A stretch of 33,181 bases of DNA, taken from assembly GCA_004552305.1 (NCBI GenBank), contig SFOX01000029.1:1-33181 (forward strand), written 5' to 3'. Shown one piece after another: positions 1-7,759 of the stretch (its first letter is position 1; every line of letters starts with the position of its first letter). Position numbers and translations under genes: made by a program. The DNA is from Subdoligranulum variabile (GTDB lineage Bacteria; Bacillota; Clostridia; Oscillospirales; Ruminococcaceae). Below the pieces are notes generated by a model, which was not told the DNA's origin, did not search any database, and saw nothing but the letters and a program-made list of their open reading frames with translations.

Positions 1-60
1 ATCGTCAAGACACATTTTTTGACGCCCCGCCCACCCGCTCCCGTCTTACGGCTCCGCCGA
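1..60. repeat. 60-bp repeat, inverted copy of 19161-19220
   Basis: The first 60 bases are the exact reverse complement of 19161-19220. Identity stops at base 61; it may continue to the left, outside the window. The outer part contains a short inverted repeat (CGTCAA ... TTGACG). In both places this segment lies at the far end of a palindromic repeat island, opposite the GTGTCCGC hairpin, so it looks like an end module of the island. Confidence 0.85.
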
Positions 61-116
61 TAACATTTGCGGAAGTTGGTTTTTTACCCGTTTGTTTCTT
101 TTATATGGGTGGTTTG

Positions 117-487
117 TAGGGAACGGTCTTGACCGTTCCGGGAGTTTTGCGGTTACCGCCCATTTCCCCGGCGGGGTGGGTCACCCCGCCCTACGGGGCA
201 ATAAAAATTATTGCGCGGTAGGGGCGGGGCATTGCCCCGCCCGCGACCGAATGGAAATGAAAAAAATTACGGGTTGGTTTGTAGGGGCGGCATATATGCC
301 GCCCGTGCAACCATCCCGTTATTGACAACCTACCGGGCAAACCGCACGGGACGCATATATGCGTCCCCTACAAATCTGCCGGAAATTCCGCGTTGTTATG
401 GTTTTCGCATTTCCCTATTAAAAACGTGTCCGCATCGCGGACACACCTTATTTATTATCTATTATCTTTTATCTATTATCTATAAAA
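117..487 (-). repeat. Palindromic repeat island with GTGTCCGC hairpin
   Basis: This gene-free stretch holds a series of palindromes. They are GGAACGGTC-TT-GACCGTTCC (119-139), a GGCGGGGTG / CACCCCGCC pair (170-197), GGGGCGGGGC-AT-TGCCCCGCCC (218-243), GGGCGGCATATATGCCGCCC (near 286-305), GGGACGCATATATGCGTCCC (348-367) and the hairpin GTGTCCGC-ATC-GCGGACAC (426-444). An AT-rich tract made of TTATCTA units follows at 447-487. Small ORFs here are translations of palindromes, not genes. Read on the minus strand the order is hairpin, ATATAT modules, GC-rich modules, then the 60-bp end piece. Confidence 0.85.
393..421 (+). promoter_or_regulatory. Candidate outward promoter inside the repeat island
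   Basis: TTGTTA (393-398) and TATTAA (416-421) are separated by 17 bp and point towards the GTPase-nuclease gene. A transcript would start at about the GTGTCCGC hairpin, giving an mRNA with a 5' stem. The related island at 8499-8868 has a similar TTGTTA...TTATAA arrangement. The match is moderate and the assignment is inference. Confidence 0.4.
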
Positions 488-496
488 AGGATTTCT

Positions 497-3091
497 ATGA
501 AACGCTTAGTCATCGGTCTGCTGGCACACGTTGACAGCGGCAAAACCACCCTCGCTGAGGGGCTGCTCTACCGCGCCGGGGTGCTGCGCAAGCCCGGGCG
601 CGTGGACCACAAGGACGCATTTCTGGACACCGACACGCAGGAACGCGCGCGCGGCATCACGATATTTTCCAAGCAGGCAGTGCTGACCCTGCCCGCTGCC
701 CCCACCGCCGAGGAAACCACCCTGACCCTGCTGGACACCCCCGGACACGTCGATTTTTCCGCCGAGGCGGAGCGCGCGCTGCAGGTGCTGGACTACGCCG
801 TGCTGGTCGTTTCGGGCAGCGAGGGCGTGCAGGCGCACACCGAAACCCTATGGAAGCTGCTCGCCCGATATCGCGTACCCACGTTTCTTTTTGTCAACAA
901 AATGGACTTGCCCGGCGCGGACGCCGCGCTGCGTCTGCGCGAATTGCAGGGGCGGTTCGGGGACGGCTGCGTGGATTTTTCCCGCACGCCCGACCCGGAA
1001 GCCCTCGCCGTTTGCAGCGAACCCCTGATGAACGAAGTCCTGCTCTCCGGCACGCCCGACCCCGAAACCCTGCGCACCGCCATCGCGCGGCGGCAGGTGT
1101 TCCCGGTGTTTTTCGGCGCGGCGCTGCGGTTTGACGGGCTGGACGCACTGCTGCACGCACTGCAGACGCTGACCCGCCAGCCCCGCCCCTTTGATGAATT
1201 TGCTGCCCGCGTCTTTAAAATCAGCGAGGACGGCGCCGCCCGCCTGACGTGGGTCAAGGTCACGGGCGGGGTGTTGCACGTCAAGGACACGCTGCCCGGC
1301 GGCGAAAAAGCCGACACGCTGCGGCTGTACAGCGGCAGCAAATTCCGCCTTGTGCCGGAGGCGCTGCCCGGCACCGTTGTTGCCGTAACGGGTCCCGCCC
1401 TCACGCATCCCGGGCAGGGACTTGGCGCAGAAACCGACGCTGCTGCGCCTCTTTTGGAGCCGGTGCTGAACTACCGTGTCGATTGCCCCGCCGCTGACCC
1501 GCACACCCTGCTGCGCGCGCTGCGCACCTTGGAGCAGGAGGACCCCCAACTGCACGTTGCGTGGCGCGACGATTTGGCGGAGGTCCACGTCCGGCTGATG
1601 GGCGAGGTGCAGCTGGAAATTTTGCAAAACCTGCTGCAGCAGCGCTTTGGGCTGGCGGTCACCTTTGGCGAGGGCGGCATTCTGTACAAGGAAACGCTGA
1701 CCGCCGCCGTGGAGGGCATCGGTCACTACGAGCCGCTGCGCCACTACGCCGAGGTGCATCTTTTGCTGGAACCCGCGCCGCGCGGCAGCGGCGTACAGCT
1801 GGCTGCCGACTGCCCGCCCGACACCTTGGCGGAAAACTGGCAGCGGCTGATTTTGACCCATCTGGCGGAGCGCACCCACCCCGGCACGCTGCTGGGTGCG
1901 CCGCTGACCGATGTAAAAATCACGCTGGCAGCCGGGCGCGCGCACTTAAAGCACACCGAGGGCGGGGATTTCCGCCAAGCCACCTACCGCGCCGTGCGCC
2001 AAGGGCTGCGCACCGCCACCGCCCAAAACGCTGTGCAGCTTCTGGAGCCGTGGTACGAGTTCACGCTGGAGCTGCCCGCCGACGCCTTGGGACGCGCTAT
2101 GGCGGACATCCAACGGATGTGCGGCAGCTTTGCCGCGCCCGAAACGCTGGGCGACACTGTGCGCCTGACCGGACGTCTGCCGGTTGCCGCCGCACGCGGC
2201 TACGCCCGCGAGGTTGCCGCCTACACCCACGGCTGCGGGCGCTGGGCGGTGCTGCCCGCCGGGTACGATGTCTGCCACAACGCCGCCGAGGTGCTTGCCG
2301 CCGCCGGGTACGACCCCGACGCCGACACCGAAAACCCCGCCGACTCGGTATTTTGCGCCCACGGCGCCGGGTATCTTGTCAAATGGGACGAGGTTCCCGC
2401 CAAAGCCCATCTGGACAGCGGACTTTCCCGCCGGTTGGATGCGCCCGCCGCGCCCGACCCCGAAGCCACCGCCGCCGAAGCCCGCCGCCGCGCCGACGTA
2501 TACCGCGGCACGCTGGAGCAGGACAAGGAGCTGCTTGCCATTTTTGAGCGCACCTACGACAAAATCAAGCGGCGCGGTCAGCCCGGCGATGCCCAAAAGG
2601 CAGCCCGCACCGCTATGCACACGTCACCGGGCGTTTCCGCCCCCGTCAAAGCGCCGCCCGCCGGACCCGACTATCTGCTGGTGGACGGCTACAACGTGAT
2701 TTTTGCGTGGGACGAGCTGCGCAAGCTGGCAGACGGCAGTCTGGACGCCGCCCGCCGCCGCTTGATGGACATCCTGTGCAACTATGCCGGCTACAAAAAG
2801 TGCATACCTATCTTGGTTTTTGACGCTTACCGGGTCAGCGGCGGCGCGCGCGAGGTCGAAAAGCACCACAACCTGTATGTGGTCTACACCCGCGAGGCAG
2901 AAACCGCCGATATGTACATCGAGCGCGCCACCCACGAGCTGGCGAAGGAGCATCGAACCCGCGTAGTCAGCAGTGACGGCGCAGAGCAGATCATTGTAAT
3001 GGGACACGGTGCGCTGCGGATTTCTGCCCGCGCCTTTGCCGAGGAGGTCGCCGCCGTTGAAAAGGAGATCCGCGCGTTTTTGGAGGGGTAG
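497..3091 (+). CDS. TetM-like translation GTPase fused to a YacP/Rae1-type NYN nuclease domain
   Basis: This 864-residue protein joins two functions. Residues 1 to about 690 follow the EF-G-like TetM/TetO ribosomal-protection family. They carry G1 AHVDSGKT (10-17), G2 RGITI (52-56), G3 DTPGH (80-84) and G4 NKMD (134-137), then the domain IV/V region that ends TetM proteins. After a linker rich in Ala, Pro and Lys, residues 725-864 are an NYN-type domain. Its motifs are VDGYNVIFAW, LVFDAY, TREAETAD and SSDGAEQ, as in Bacillus YacP (Rae1), which cleaves mRNA in the ribosomal A site. A reasonable inference is a GTPase that acts at the A site and delivers or couples mRNA cleavage. Tetracycline resistance cannot be assumed. 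The start is supported by AAAAAGGA six bases upstream. The preceding gap is a repeat island that may supply the promoter. Confidence 0.88.
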   Translation: MKRLVIGLLAHVDSGKTTLAEGLLYRAGVLRKPGRVDHKDAFLDTDTQERARGITIFSKQAVLTLPAAPTAEETTLTLLDTPGHVDFSAEAERALQVLDYAVLVVSGSEGVQAHTETLWKLLARYRVPTFLFVNKMDLPGADAALRLRELQGRFGDGCVDFSRTPDPEALAVCSEPLMNEVLLSGTPDPETLRTAIARRQVFPVFFGAALRFDGLDALLHALQTLTRQPRPFDEFAARVFKISEDGAARLTWVKVTGGVLHVKDTLPGGEKADTLRLYSGSKFRLVPEALPGTVVAVTGPALTHPGQGLGAETDAAAPLLEPVLNYRVDCPAADPHTLLRALRTLEQEDPQLHVAWRDDLAEVHVRLMGEVQLEILQNLLQQRFGLAVTFGEGGILYKETLTAAVEGIGHYEPLRHYAEVHLLLEPAPRGSGVQLAADCPPDTLAENWQRLILTHLAERTHPGTLLGAPLTDVKITLAAGRAHLKHTEGGDFRQATYRAVRQGLRTATAQNAVQLLEPWYEFTLELPADALGRAMADIQRMCGSFAAPETLGDTVRLTGRLPVAAARGYAREVAAYTHGCGRWAVLPAGYDVCHNAAEVLAAAGYDPDADTENPADSVFCAHGAGYLVKWDEVPAKAHLDSGLSRRLDAPAAPDPEATAAEARRRADVYRGTLEQDKELLAIFERTYDKIKRRGQPGDAQKAARTAMHTSPGVSAPVKAPPAGPDYLLVDGYNVIFAWDELRKLADGSLDAARRRLMDILCNYAGYKKCIPILVFDAYRVSGGAREVEKHHNLYVVYTREAETADMYIERATHELAKEHRTRVVSSDGAEQIIVMGHGALRISARAFAEEVAAVEKEIRAFLEG

Positions 3092-3119
3092 CGGTTACAC
3101 CCCGGGTTGCCGCTCTATG

Positions 3120-3215
3120 TTCTCTCTTTTGGCAGCAAAAGAGAGAACCAGAGAAAACTGCCGCTGTTTCGACGCAGCGGACCCACGACCAGGGGCTACT
3201 CGCCCCTTGGAACCC
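3120..3215 (+). repeat. 96-bp three-hairpin repeat, copy 1
   Basis: This segment is identical to the reverse complement of 19256-19351. It contains three stems in a row: TCTCTCTTTTG-GCAG-CAAAAGAGAGA, CCGCTG ... CAGCGG and AGGGGC-TACTC-GCCCCT. It begins 29 bases after the stop codon of the GTPase-nuclease gene. Small ORFs across it are not supported as genes. Confidence 0.85.
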
Positions 3216-3350
3216 ACCCGGTAGGGGCGGGGTATGCCCCGCCCGCGACCCAACGGCAATGAAAAACTTACGGGTTAATTTGTAGGCACGGCTACTATGC
3301 CGCCCGTTGCAACCGTCCCGGTAATGCGATATACCGGGCAAACCGCACCC
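3216..3350. repeat. Palindromic repeat modules
   Basis: Two members of the palindrome family lie between the 96-bp repeat and the terminator. One is a GGGGCGGGG-TAT-GCCCCGCCC module (about 3222-3243). The other is a degenerate module with GGCACGGC ... GCCGCCC arms (about 3284-3305), followed by the usual ACCGGGCAAACCGCAC linker. No gene is visible here. Confidence 0.75.
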
Positions 3351-3381
3351 AAAAAAAGCCGCCCAACCCAGGGCGGCTTTT
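3351..3381 (+). terminator. Rho-independent terminator
   Basis: The stem GCCGCCC-AACCCA-GGGCGGC is preceded by seven A and followed by TTTT, so it could work in both directions. It lies just before the pullulanase promoter and ends transcription coming from the GTPase-nuclease gene. Confidence 0.8.
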
Positions 3382-3406
3382 CCCGGCTTTGGGCGGATAT
3401 ATTTTT

Positions 3407-3435
3407 TTGACATCTCAACCGGTTTTTGCTACAAT
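3407..3435 (+). promoter_or_regulatory. Promoter of the pullulanase gene
   Basis: TTGACA (3407-3412), a 17-bp spacer and TGC-TACAAT (3430-3435) form a near-consensus sigma-A promoter with an extended -10. The start codon is 34 bases further on and is preceded by an AAGGGG ribosome binding site. Confidence 0.85.
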
Positions 3436-3468
3436 TGAGGCAACAAACCACTGTAAGGGGCGTTTACT

Positions 3469-5388
3469 ATGAACTGGCAACAAGCCTGCGAACTGCCGTA
3501 CTACGCCGGCGACGACCTTGGCGCAATCTGGCAGCCCGAAAAAACCACCTTTAAGCTGTGGGCGCCCACCGCCGCCGCGGTGCGCCTTGAATTTTTTGCC
3601 GCCGGCACCGACGACGAGCCGGGCGCGGCGCATCTGGGCAGCCACGCCATGACCCAAAACGGCGGGGTCTGGCAGTTTACCCGCCCCGGCGATTGCCACG
3701 GGGTGTACTACCTGTATCACCTGCAATTTTCGGACGGTCACACCGCCGATGCCGTTGACCCCTACGCCCGCACGACCGGCGTAAACGGACGCCGCGCCAT
3801 GGTGCTGGATTTAAACCGCGCCGCCCCCGAGGGCTGGCAAAACGACCGCCGCCCCCGCATCCCAGCCGGCGAAACCGCCGTGTGGGAGGTGCATACTGCG
3901 GATTTTTCTGCCGATGCACACAGTGGCGTACCCGCGGCGTGGCGCGGAAAATATCTCGGCTTTACGCCGGAAAACACCACCCTGAACAACGACGGCATCC
4001 ACCCCACCTGCTTAAATTACCTGCGGCGGCTGGGCATCAGCCATGTGCAGCTGCAGCCGATTTTTGACTACGCCACCGTGGACGAAGCCTGCCCCGGGCG
4101 CGATTACAACTGGGGCTACGACCCCCTGAACTACAATACGCCCGAAGGCAGCTTTGCCACCGACCCCTACCACGGCGAGGTGCGCGTGCGGGAGCTGCGC
4201 GCCATGGTGGCGGCGCTGCACCGCGCGGGGCTGGGCGTTGTGATGGACGTTGTGTACAACCACACCTATCATTCCGACAGCTGGCTGGAGCGCACGGTTC
4301 CCGGCTACTGGAACCGCCGCACGCCCGACGGACGTATGACCAACGGCAGCGGCTGCGGCTGCGACCTTGCCAGCGAGCGCCCCATGGTGCGCAAATATCT
4401 GGTGGATTCGGTGCTGTACTGGGCAAAAACCTACCATCTGGACGGTTTCCGCTTTGATCTGATGGCGCTGGAGGACGTGGACACGATGAACGCCATCCGC
4501 GCCGCGCTGGACACCCTGCCCGACGGGCAAAGCATCCTGCTGTATGGCGAGCCGTGGACGGGCGGCGGCACCAATTACGAGGGCGGCGCCCGCCCCGCCG
4601 ACAAGGGCGCCCTGCCGCAGCTGAGCGACCGCATCGGGTTTTTCTGCGATGATACGCGGGATTGCATCAAGGGCAACGTCTTTGACGCAGGCAGCGCAGG
4701 CTATGTGAACGGTGCGCCCCCCTGCGGGCTGAACGTGCTATACGCTGCCAACGCATGGCGCGGCGGCGAGCATGGCTTTGCCCCCAAGCGCGCCATGCAG
4801 GTGGTGCAGTATGTTTCGGCGCACGACAACTACACCCTGTGGGACAAGCTGGCGGCGGTGGCACGCCGCACCGACTACGACTCCCCCGCCCCCGACCTGC
4901 TGGCGCAAAACCGAATGGCGGCGGGCATCTGCCTGACGATCTGCGGTATGCCGTTTCTGCAGGCGGGCGAGGAATTTGCCCGCACCAAGCACGGCGACCC
5001 CAACAGCTACCGCGGTCCGCTGGCGACCAATCTTTTGGACTGGCAGCGCGCCTACACACCGGAATTTTACGATTTAACGCAGTATTATGCCGGGCTTTTG
5101 GCGCTGCGTCGCGCCTATCCGGAGCTGAGCGGCGACACAACGACCGAGCCCGCCTACATCCTGCCGCTGCCCAGCTGGCTGATCGGCTTTGTGCCGCAGG
5201 GTGGGCGGCTGGCGGTGTACTACAACCCCGAGCGCACCCGCCAATGGGTGGCACTGCCCGCCGGGCGCTGGCGCACGCTGGTCAACGACCGCACCGCCGG
5301 CACGGTTCCCTTTGGTCCGCATTACCGCAACGCGCTGGAGCTGGCACCGACCTCGGTGACGGTGATGGTGCGCGAAGAACAGAGTTGA
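3469..5388 (+). CDS. pulA: Type I pullulanase (glycoside hydrolase family 13)
   Basis: Pullulanase hydrolyses alpha-1,6 branch links in pullulan, glycogen or starch fragments. This 639-residue protein starts with a CBM48-like region (about 15-100). The signature YNWGYDP of type I pullulanases is at 213-219. The GH13 barrel shows DVVYNH (260-265), FRFD with the nucleophile Asp330, GEPW with the acid Glu361, and AHDN with the stabiliser Asp453. No signal peptide is visible, so the enzyme is probably cytoplasmic and works on imported or stored glucans. It is transcribed alone from its own promoter, between two terminators. The length agrees with short intracellular pullulanases. Confidence 0.93.
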   Translation: MNWQQACELPYYAGDDLGAIWQPEKTTFKLWAPTAAAVRLEFFAAGTDDEPGAAHLGSHAMTQNGGVWQFTRPGDCHGVYYLYHLQFSDGHTADAVDPYARTTGVNGRRAMVLDLNRAAPEGWQNDRRPRIPAGETAVWEVHTADFSADAHSGVPAAWRGKYLGFTPENTTLNNDGIHPTCLNYLRRLGISHVQLQPIFDYATVDEACPGRDYNWGYDPLNYNTPEGSFATDPYHGEVRVRELRAMVAALHRAGLGVVMDVVYNHTYHSDSWLERTVPGYWNRRTPDGRMTNGSGCGCDLASERPMVRKYLVDSVLYWAKTYHLDGFRFDLMALEDVDTMNAIRAALDTLPDGQSILLYGEPWTGGGTNYEGGARPADKGALPQLSDRIGFFCDDTRDCIKGNVFDAGSAGYVNGAPPCGLNVLYAANAWRGGEHGFAPKRAMQVVQYVSAHDNYTLWDKLAAVARRTDYDSPAPDLLAQNRMAAGICLTICGMPFLQAGEEFARTKHGDPNSYRGPLATNLLDWQRAYTPEFYDLTQYYAGLLALRRAYPELSGDTTTEPAYILPLPSWLIGFVPQGGRLAVYYNPERTRQWVALPAGRWRTLVNDRTAGTVPFGPHYRNALELAPTSVTVMVREEQS

Positions 5389-5418
5389 GAGTTAAGAGTT
5401 AAGAGTTTAGATTCTGTT

Positions 5419-5447
5419 GTGCCGCCGTCGGCGGCACACTTTTTTTA
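5419..5447 (+). terminator. GTGCCGCC hairpin and T-run after pulA
   Basis: The stem GTGCCGCC-GTC-GGCGGCAC is followed by A-C and a run of seven T, 30 bases after the pulA stop. It is a sequence variant of the GTGTCCGC repeat hairpin: both arms have changed together. It has the usual GAGAGTTAAGAGTT leader (5386-5410) and an AT-rich tail of TTATTTATTATT units. The repeat may have been recruited as a terminator. Confidence 0.75.
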
Positions 5448-5507
5448 TTATTTATTATTTCTTATTTCTTATTTGCAAATATCCCTTTACCGGATTTCCC
5501 CCCAACC

Positions 5508-5536
5508 AAAAAAGAACCGGGGTCTTGCCCCGGTTC
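5508..5536 (-). terminator. Terminator of the ACP-like gene
   Basis: On the minus strand the stem GAACCGGGG-CAAGA-CCCCGGTTC is followed by TTTTTT. It lies 17 bases after the stop codon of the ACP-like gene. Confidence 0.85.
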
Positions 5537-5553
5537 CCAAATATCCTGTCCAA

Positions 5554-5793
5554 TTACAGATCCGCGTTTTCTTCCAAATCGCGGACAAAGCGCCACAGCT
5601 CGCCCACCGTCATATCGGTGTGCAGGTCGTTCTCGTCAATTTCAGCGCCCACGGCTTCGCCCAGACCCCATGCCAGCTCCACCATATCCTCGTGGTCGGC
5701 ACCCAAGTCCGCCAGCGAAACGCCGCGCTCCAACTCGCCGGAATCGCAGCTGAACTGTTCTGCCAGCAGGTCCTGCAGTTCTTCAAACGTCAT
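5554..5793 (-). CDS. Acyl-carrier-protein-like protein lacking the phosphopantetheine serine
   Basis: The 79-residue product is acidic and has the length and helix pattern of acyl carrier proteins. In the family the segment is GADSLDTVEL, with the 4'-phosphopantetheine on the serine. Here it reads GADHEDMVEL (31-40), so His34 replaces the serine and Glu35 the leucine. The protein could not be converted to a holo-ACP by the usual route. The start at 5793 is chosen because the ACP homology begins there and a GGGGGGACAG purine tract lies upstream; longer in-frame starts have no site. It has its own promoter and terminator. It may be a regulatory or structural ACP paralogue. The fold call is fairly secure, the function unknown. 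Confidence 0.75.
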   Translation of the reverse strand: MTFEELQDLLAEQFSCDSGELERGVSLADLGADHEDMVELAWGLGEAVGAEIDENDLHTDMTVGELWRFVRDLEENADL

Positions 5794-5836
5794 TTTTCTG
5801 TCCCCCCTTAAATGGGAATTGTAAGGTGTTGCCTTA

Positions 5837-5865
5837 ATATTACAGGGCATTTGCCCATTCGTCAA
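5837..5865 (-). promoter_or_regulatory. Promoter of the ACP-like gene
   Basis: On the minus strand TTGACG (5860-5865), a 17-bp spacer and TAATAT (5837-5842) lie about 45 bases upstream of the start codon. It sits just beyond the ftsH stop, so the small gene has a promoter of its own. Confidence 0.7.
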
Positions 5866-5893
5866 GGGGCAAACTGTTGACAAAAGCACAAAA

Positions 5894-7759
5894 TTACGGT
5901 TCTTGCTTTGTGCATTCTGCCGGTAATTGCGGCTGTGCGTTCAAAATCCGCATAAATTCTTCGCCGCTGATGGTTTCTTTTTCGTACAGGTACTGGGCGA
6001 TCTCGTCCAGCTTGCTGCGGTTGTCTGCCAGGATCTGGTACGCTTTCTTGTGCTGGGTCTGCACCAGCTCCACGACCTTGGCGTCGATCTTGGCGCTGGT
6101 CGCCTCGCTGCAGGCAAGGCTGGCATCGCCGCCCAGATAGGCGTTGTTCACGGTTTCCAACGCTACCATGTCAAAATCTTCGGTCATACCGTAGCGCGTC
6201 ACCATGGCGCGCGCCAGCTTGGTCGCCTGTTCAATGTCGTTGGATGCGCCGGTCGTGATGGAGTTAAAAATCAATTCCTCGGCAGCGCGTCCGCCGGTCA
6301 GCGTGGCAATTTTGTTCAGAAGCTCATCGCGGTTCATCAGGGTGTGGTCGCCCTGCTCCACCTGCATGGTAAAGCCCAGTGCGCCGCTGGTGCGCGGCAC
6401 AATGGTGATTTTTTGCACGGGTGCGCTGTGCGTTTGCAGCGCGGCGACCAGCGCGTGACCGACCTCGTGGTAGGCGACAATGCACTTTTCTTTGTTGTTC
6501 AAGATCTTGTTTTTCTTCTGTGCGCCCGCCAGAATGGTGTCAACGGCCTCCTGCAGGTCAAACTGCGTCACTGCCTTGCGGTGGTGGCGCACGGCGCACA
6601 GCGCGGCCTCGTTGATGATATTCGCCAGCTCCGCGCCCGAAGCACCGGGCGTCATACGGGCGACAACGGCAAAATCGCAGTCGGGTCCCAGCTTGACTTT
6701 TTTGGCGTGCAGACGCAAAATACTTTCGCGTCCCTTCAGGTCGGGCAGCTCCACCGGCACGCGGCGGTCAAAACGACCGGGGCGGGTCAGCGCGGGGTCC
6801 AGCGATTCGGGGCGGTTGGTCGCTGCCAGAATAATCACACCCTTGGCGGCATCAAAGCCATCCATCTCGGTCAAAAGCTGGTTCAGCGTCTGCTCGCGCT
6901 CATCGTTGCCGCCCATACCGGATGCGCCGTCGCGCTTTTTGCCGATGGTATCAATTTCGTCAATAAATACGATGCAGGGTGCTTTTTCGTTTGCCTGCCT
7001 GAACAGATCGCGCACCTTGCTGGCGCCCATACCCACAAACATTTCCACAAATTCGCTGCCTGCAATGCTGAAAAACGGCACGCCCGCCTCGCCTGCCACG
7101 GCGCGCGCCAGCAGCGTTTTGCCGGTACCCGGAGGTCCCACCAGCAACACGCCCTTGGGCATTTTGGCACCGATGTCCTCGTACTTTTTGGGGTTGTTCA
7201 AAAAGTCCACGATCTCCTGCAGGCTTTCCTTGGCTTCATCTTCGCCCGCTACATCGTTAAATTTTATGCCGGTCTTGTCGTCCACAACGTATTGCTTGGC
7301 ACCGGATTTTCCGCCGAACAGCATCGAGTTGCCGCCCATGCTTTCCATCCGCTTGCCCAGCGCACGGTTTGCCCACCAGAACAGCAAAATCAGCGGCAGA
7401 AAGGAAATCACCACGTTCAGCATCATGTCCCAGATGGTGGGGTTCTGGTAGACCGTGCCGAACTCCACGCCCGCGTCCTCCAGCCGGGTAACCAGGTTGG
7501 AGTCCTGCGCAATAGCGTTAGTTTTGTACGATTTATCGTTATTATCTACAAAGTAAATTTGCTGATCCTCGATCTGGACGGTTTTCAGCTGCTTGGTTTC
7601 CAGCATCTGCAAAAAGCTGCTGTAGCTCACGCTTTCGACCTGTGCGCGCAGCATGGCGGGCATCAAAAATACATTAAAAATCAGCACCAGCGCCATCACG
7701 ATGGTGTAACCGAGCCAAAGCTTCTTTTTTGGGTCCTTGGGGGGTGTGGTTTCTTTCAT
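5894..7759 (-). CDS. ftsH: ATP-dependent zinc metalloprotease FtsH
   Basis: FtsH is a membrane-anchored AAA+ protease that extracts and degrades misfolded membrane proteins and some regulators. The 621-residue product has two membrane segments (about 14-36 and 112-131) around an extracytoplasmic domain. Walker A is GPPGTGKT (208-215), Walker B IVFIDEID (263-270), and the second region of homology includes RPGRFDRR (326-333). The zinc site is HEVGH (431-435), where most FtsH proteins have HEAGH; the HExxH ligands are kept. Length and order match the family. The start is supported by AAAGGAGG seven to eight bases upstream. No clear promoter was found; the upstream gap holds the DnaA-box-like cluster. 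Confidence 0.97.
   Translation of the reverse strand: MKETTPPKDPKKKLWLGYTIVMALVLIFNVFLMPAMLRAQVESVSYSSFLQMLETKQLKTVQIEDQQIYFVDNNDKSYKTNAIAQDSNLVTRLEDAGVEFGTVYQNPTIWDMMLNVVISFLPLILLFWWANRALGKRMESMGGNSMLFGGKSGAKQYVVDDKTGIKFNDVAGEDEAKESLQEIVDFLNNPKKYEDIGAKMPKGVLLVGPPGTGKTLLARAVAGEAGVPFFSIAGSEFVEMFVGMGASKVRDLFRQANEKAPCIVFIDEIDTIGKKRDGASGMGGNDEREQTLNQLLTEMDGFDAAKGVIILAATNRPESLDPALTRPGRFDRRVPVELPDLKGRESILRLHAKKVKLGPDCDFAVVARMTPGASGAELANIINEAALCAVRHHRKAVTQFDLQEAVDTILAGAQKKNKILNNKEKCIVAYHEVGHALVAALQTHSAPVQKITIVPRTSGALGFTMQVEQGDHTLMNRDELLNKIATLTGGRAAEELIFNSITTGASNDIEQATKLARAMVTRYGMTEDFDMVALETVNNAYLGGDASLACSEATSAKIDAKVVELVQTQHKKAYQILADNRSKLDEIAQYLYEKETISGEEFMRILNAQPQLPAECTKQEP

Noticed and set aside
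497..3091. Acquired tetracycline-resistance gene
   Set aside because: The TetM similarity is of the general family level, the base composition equals that of the chromosome, no mobile element genes flank it, and the fused nuclease domain is not part of known Tet proteins.
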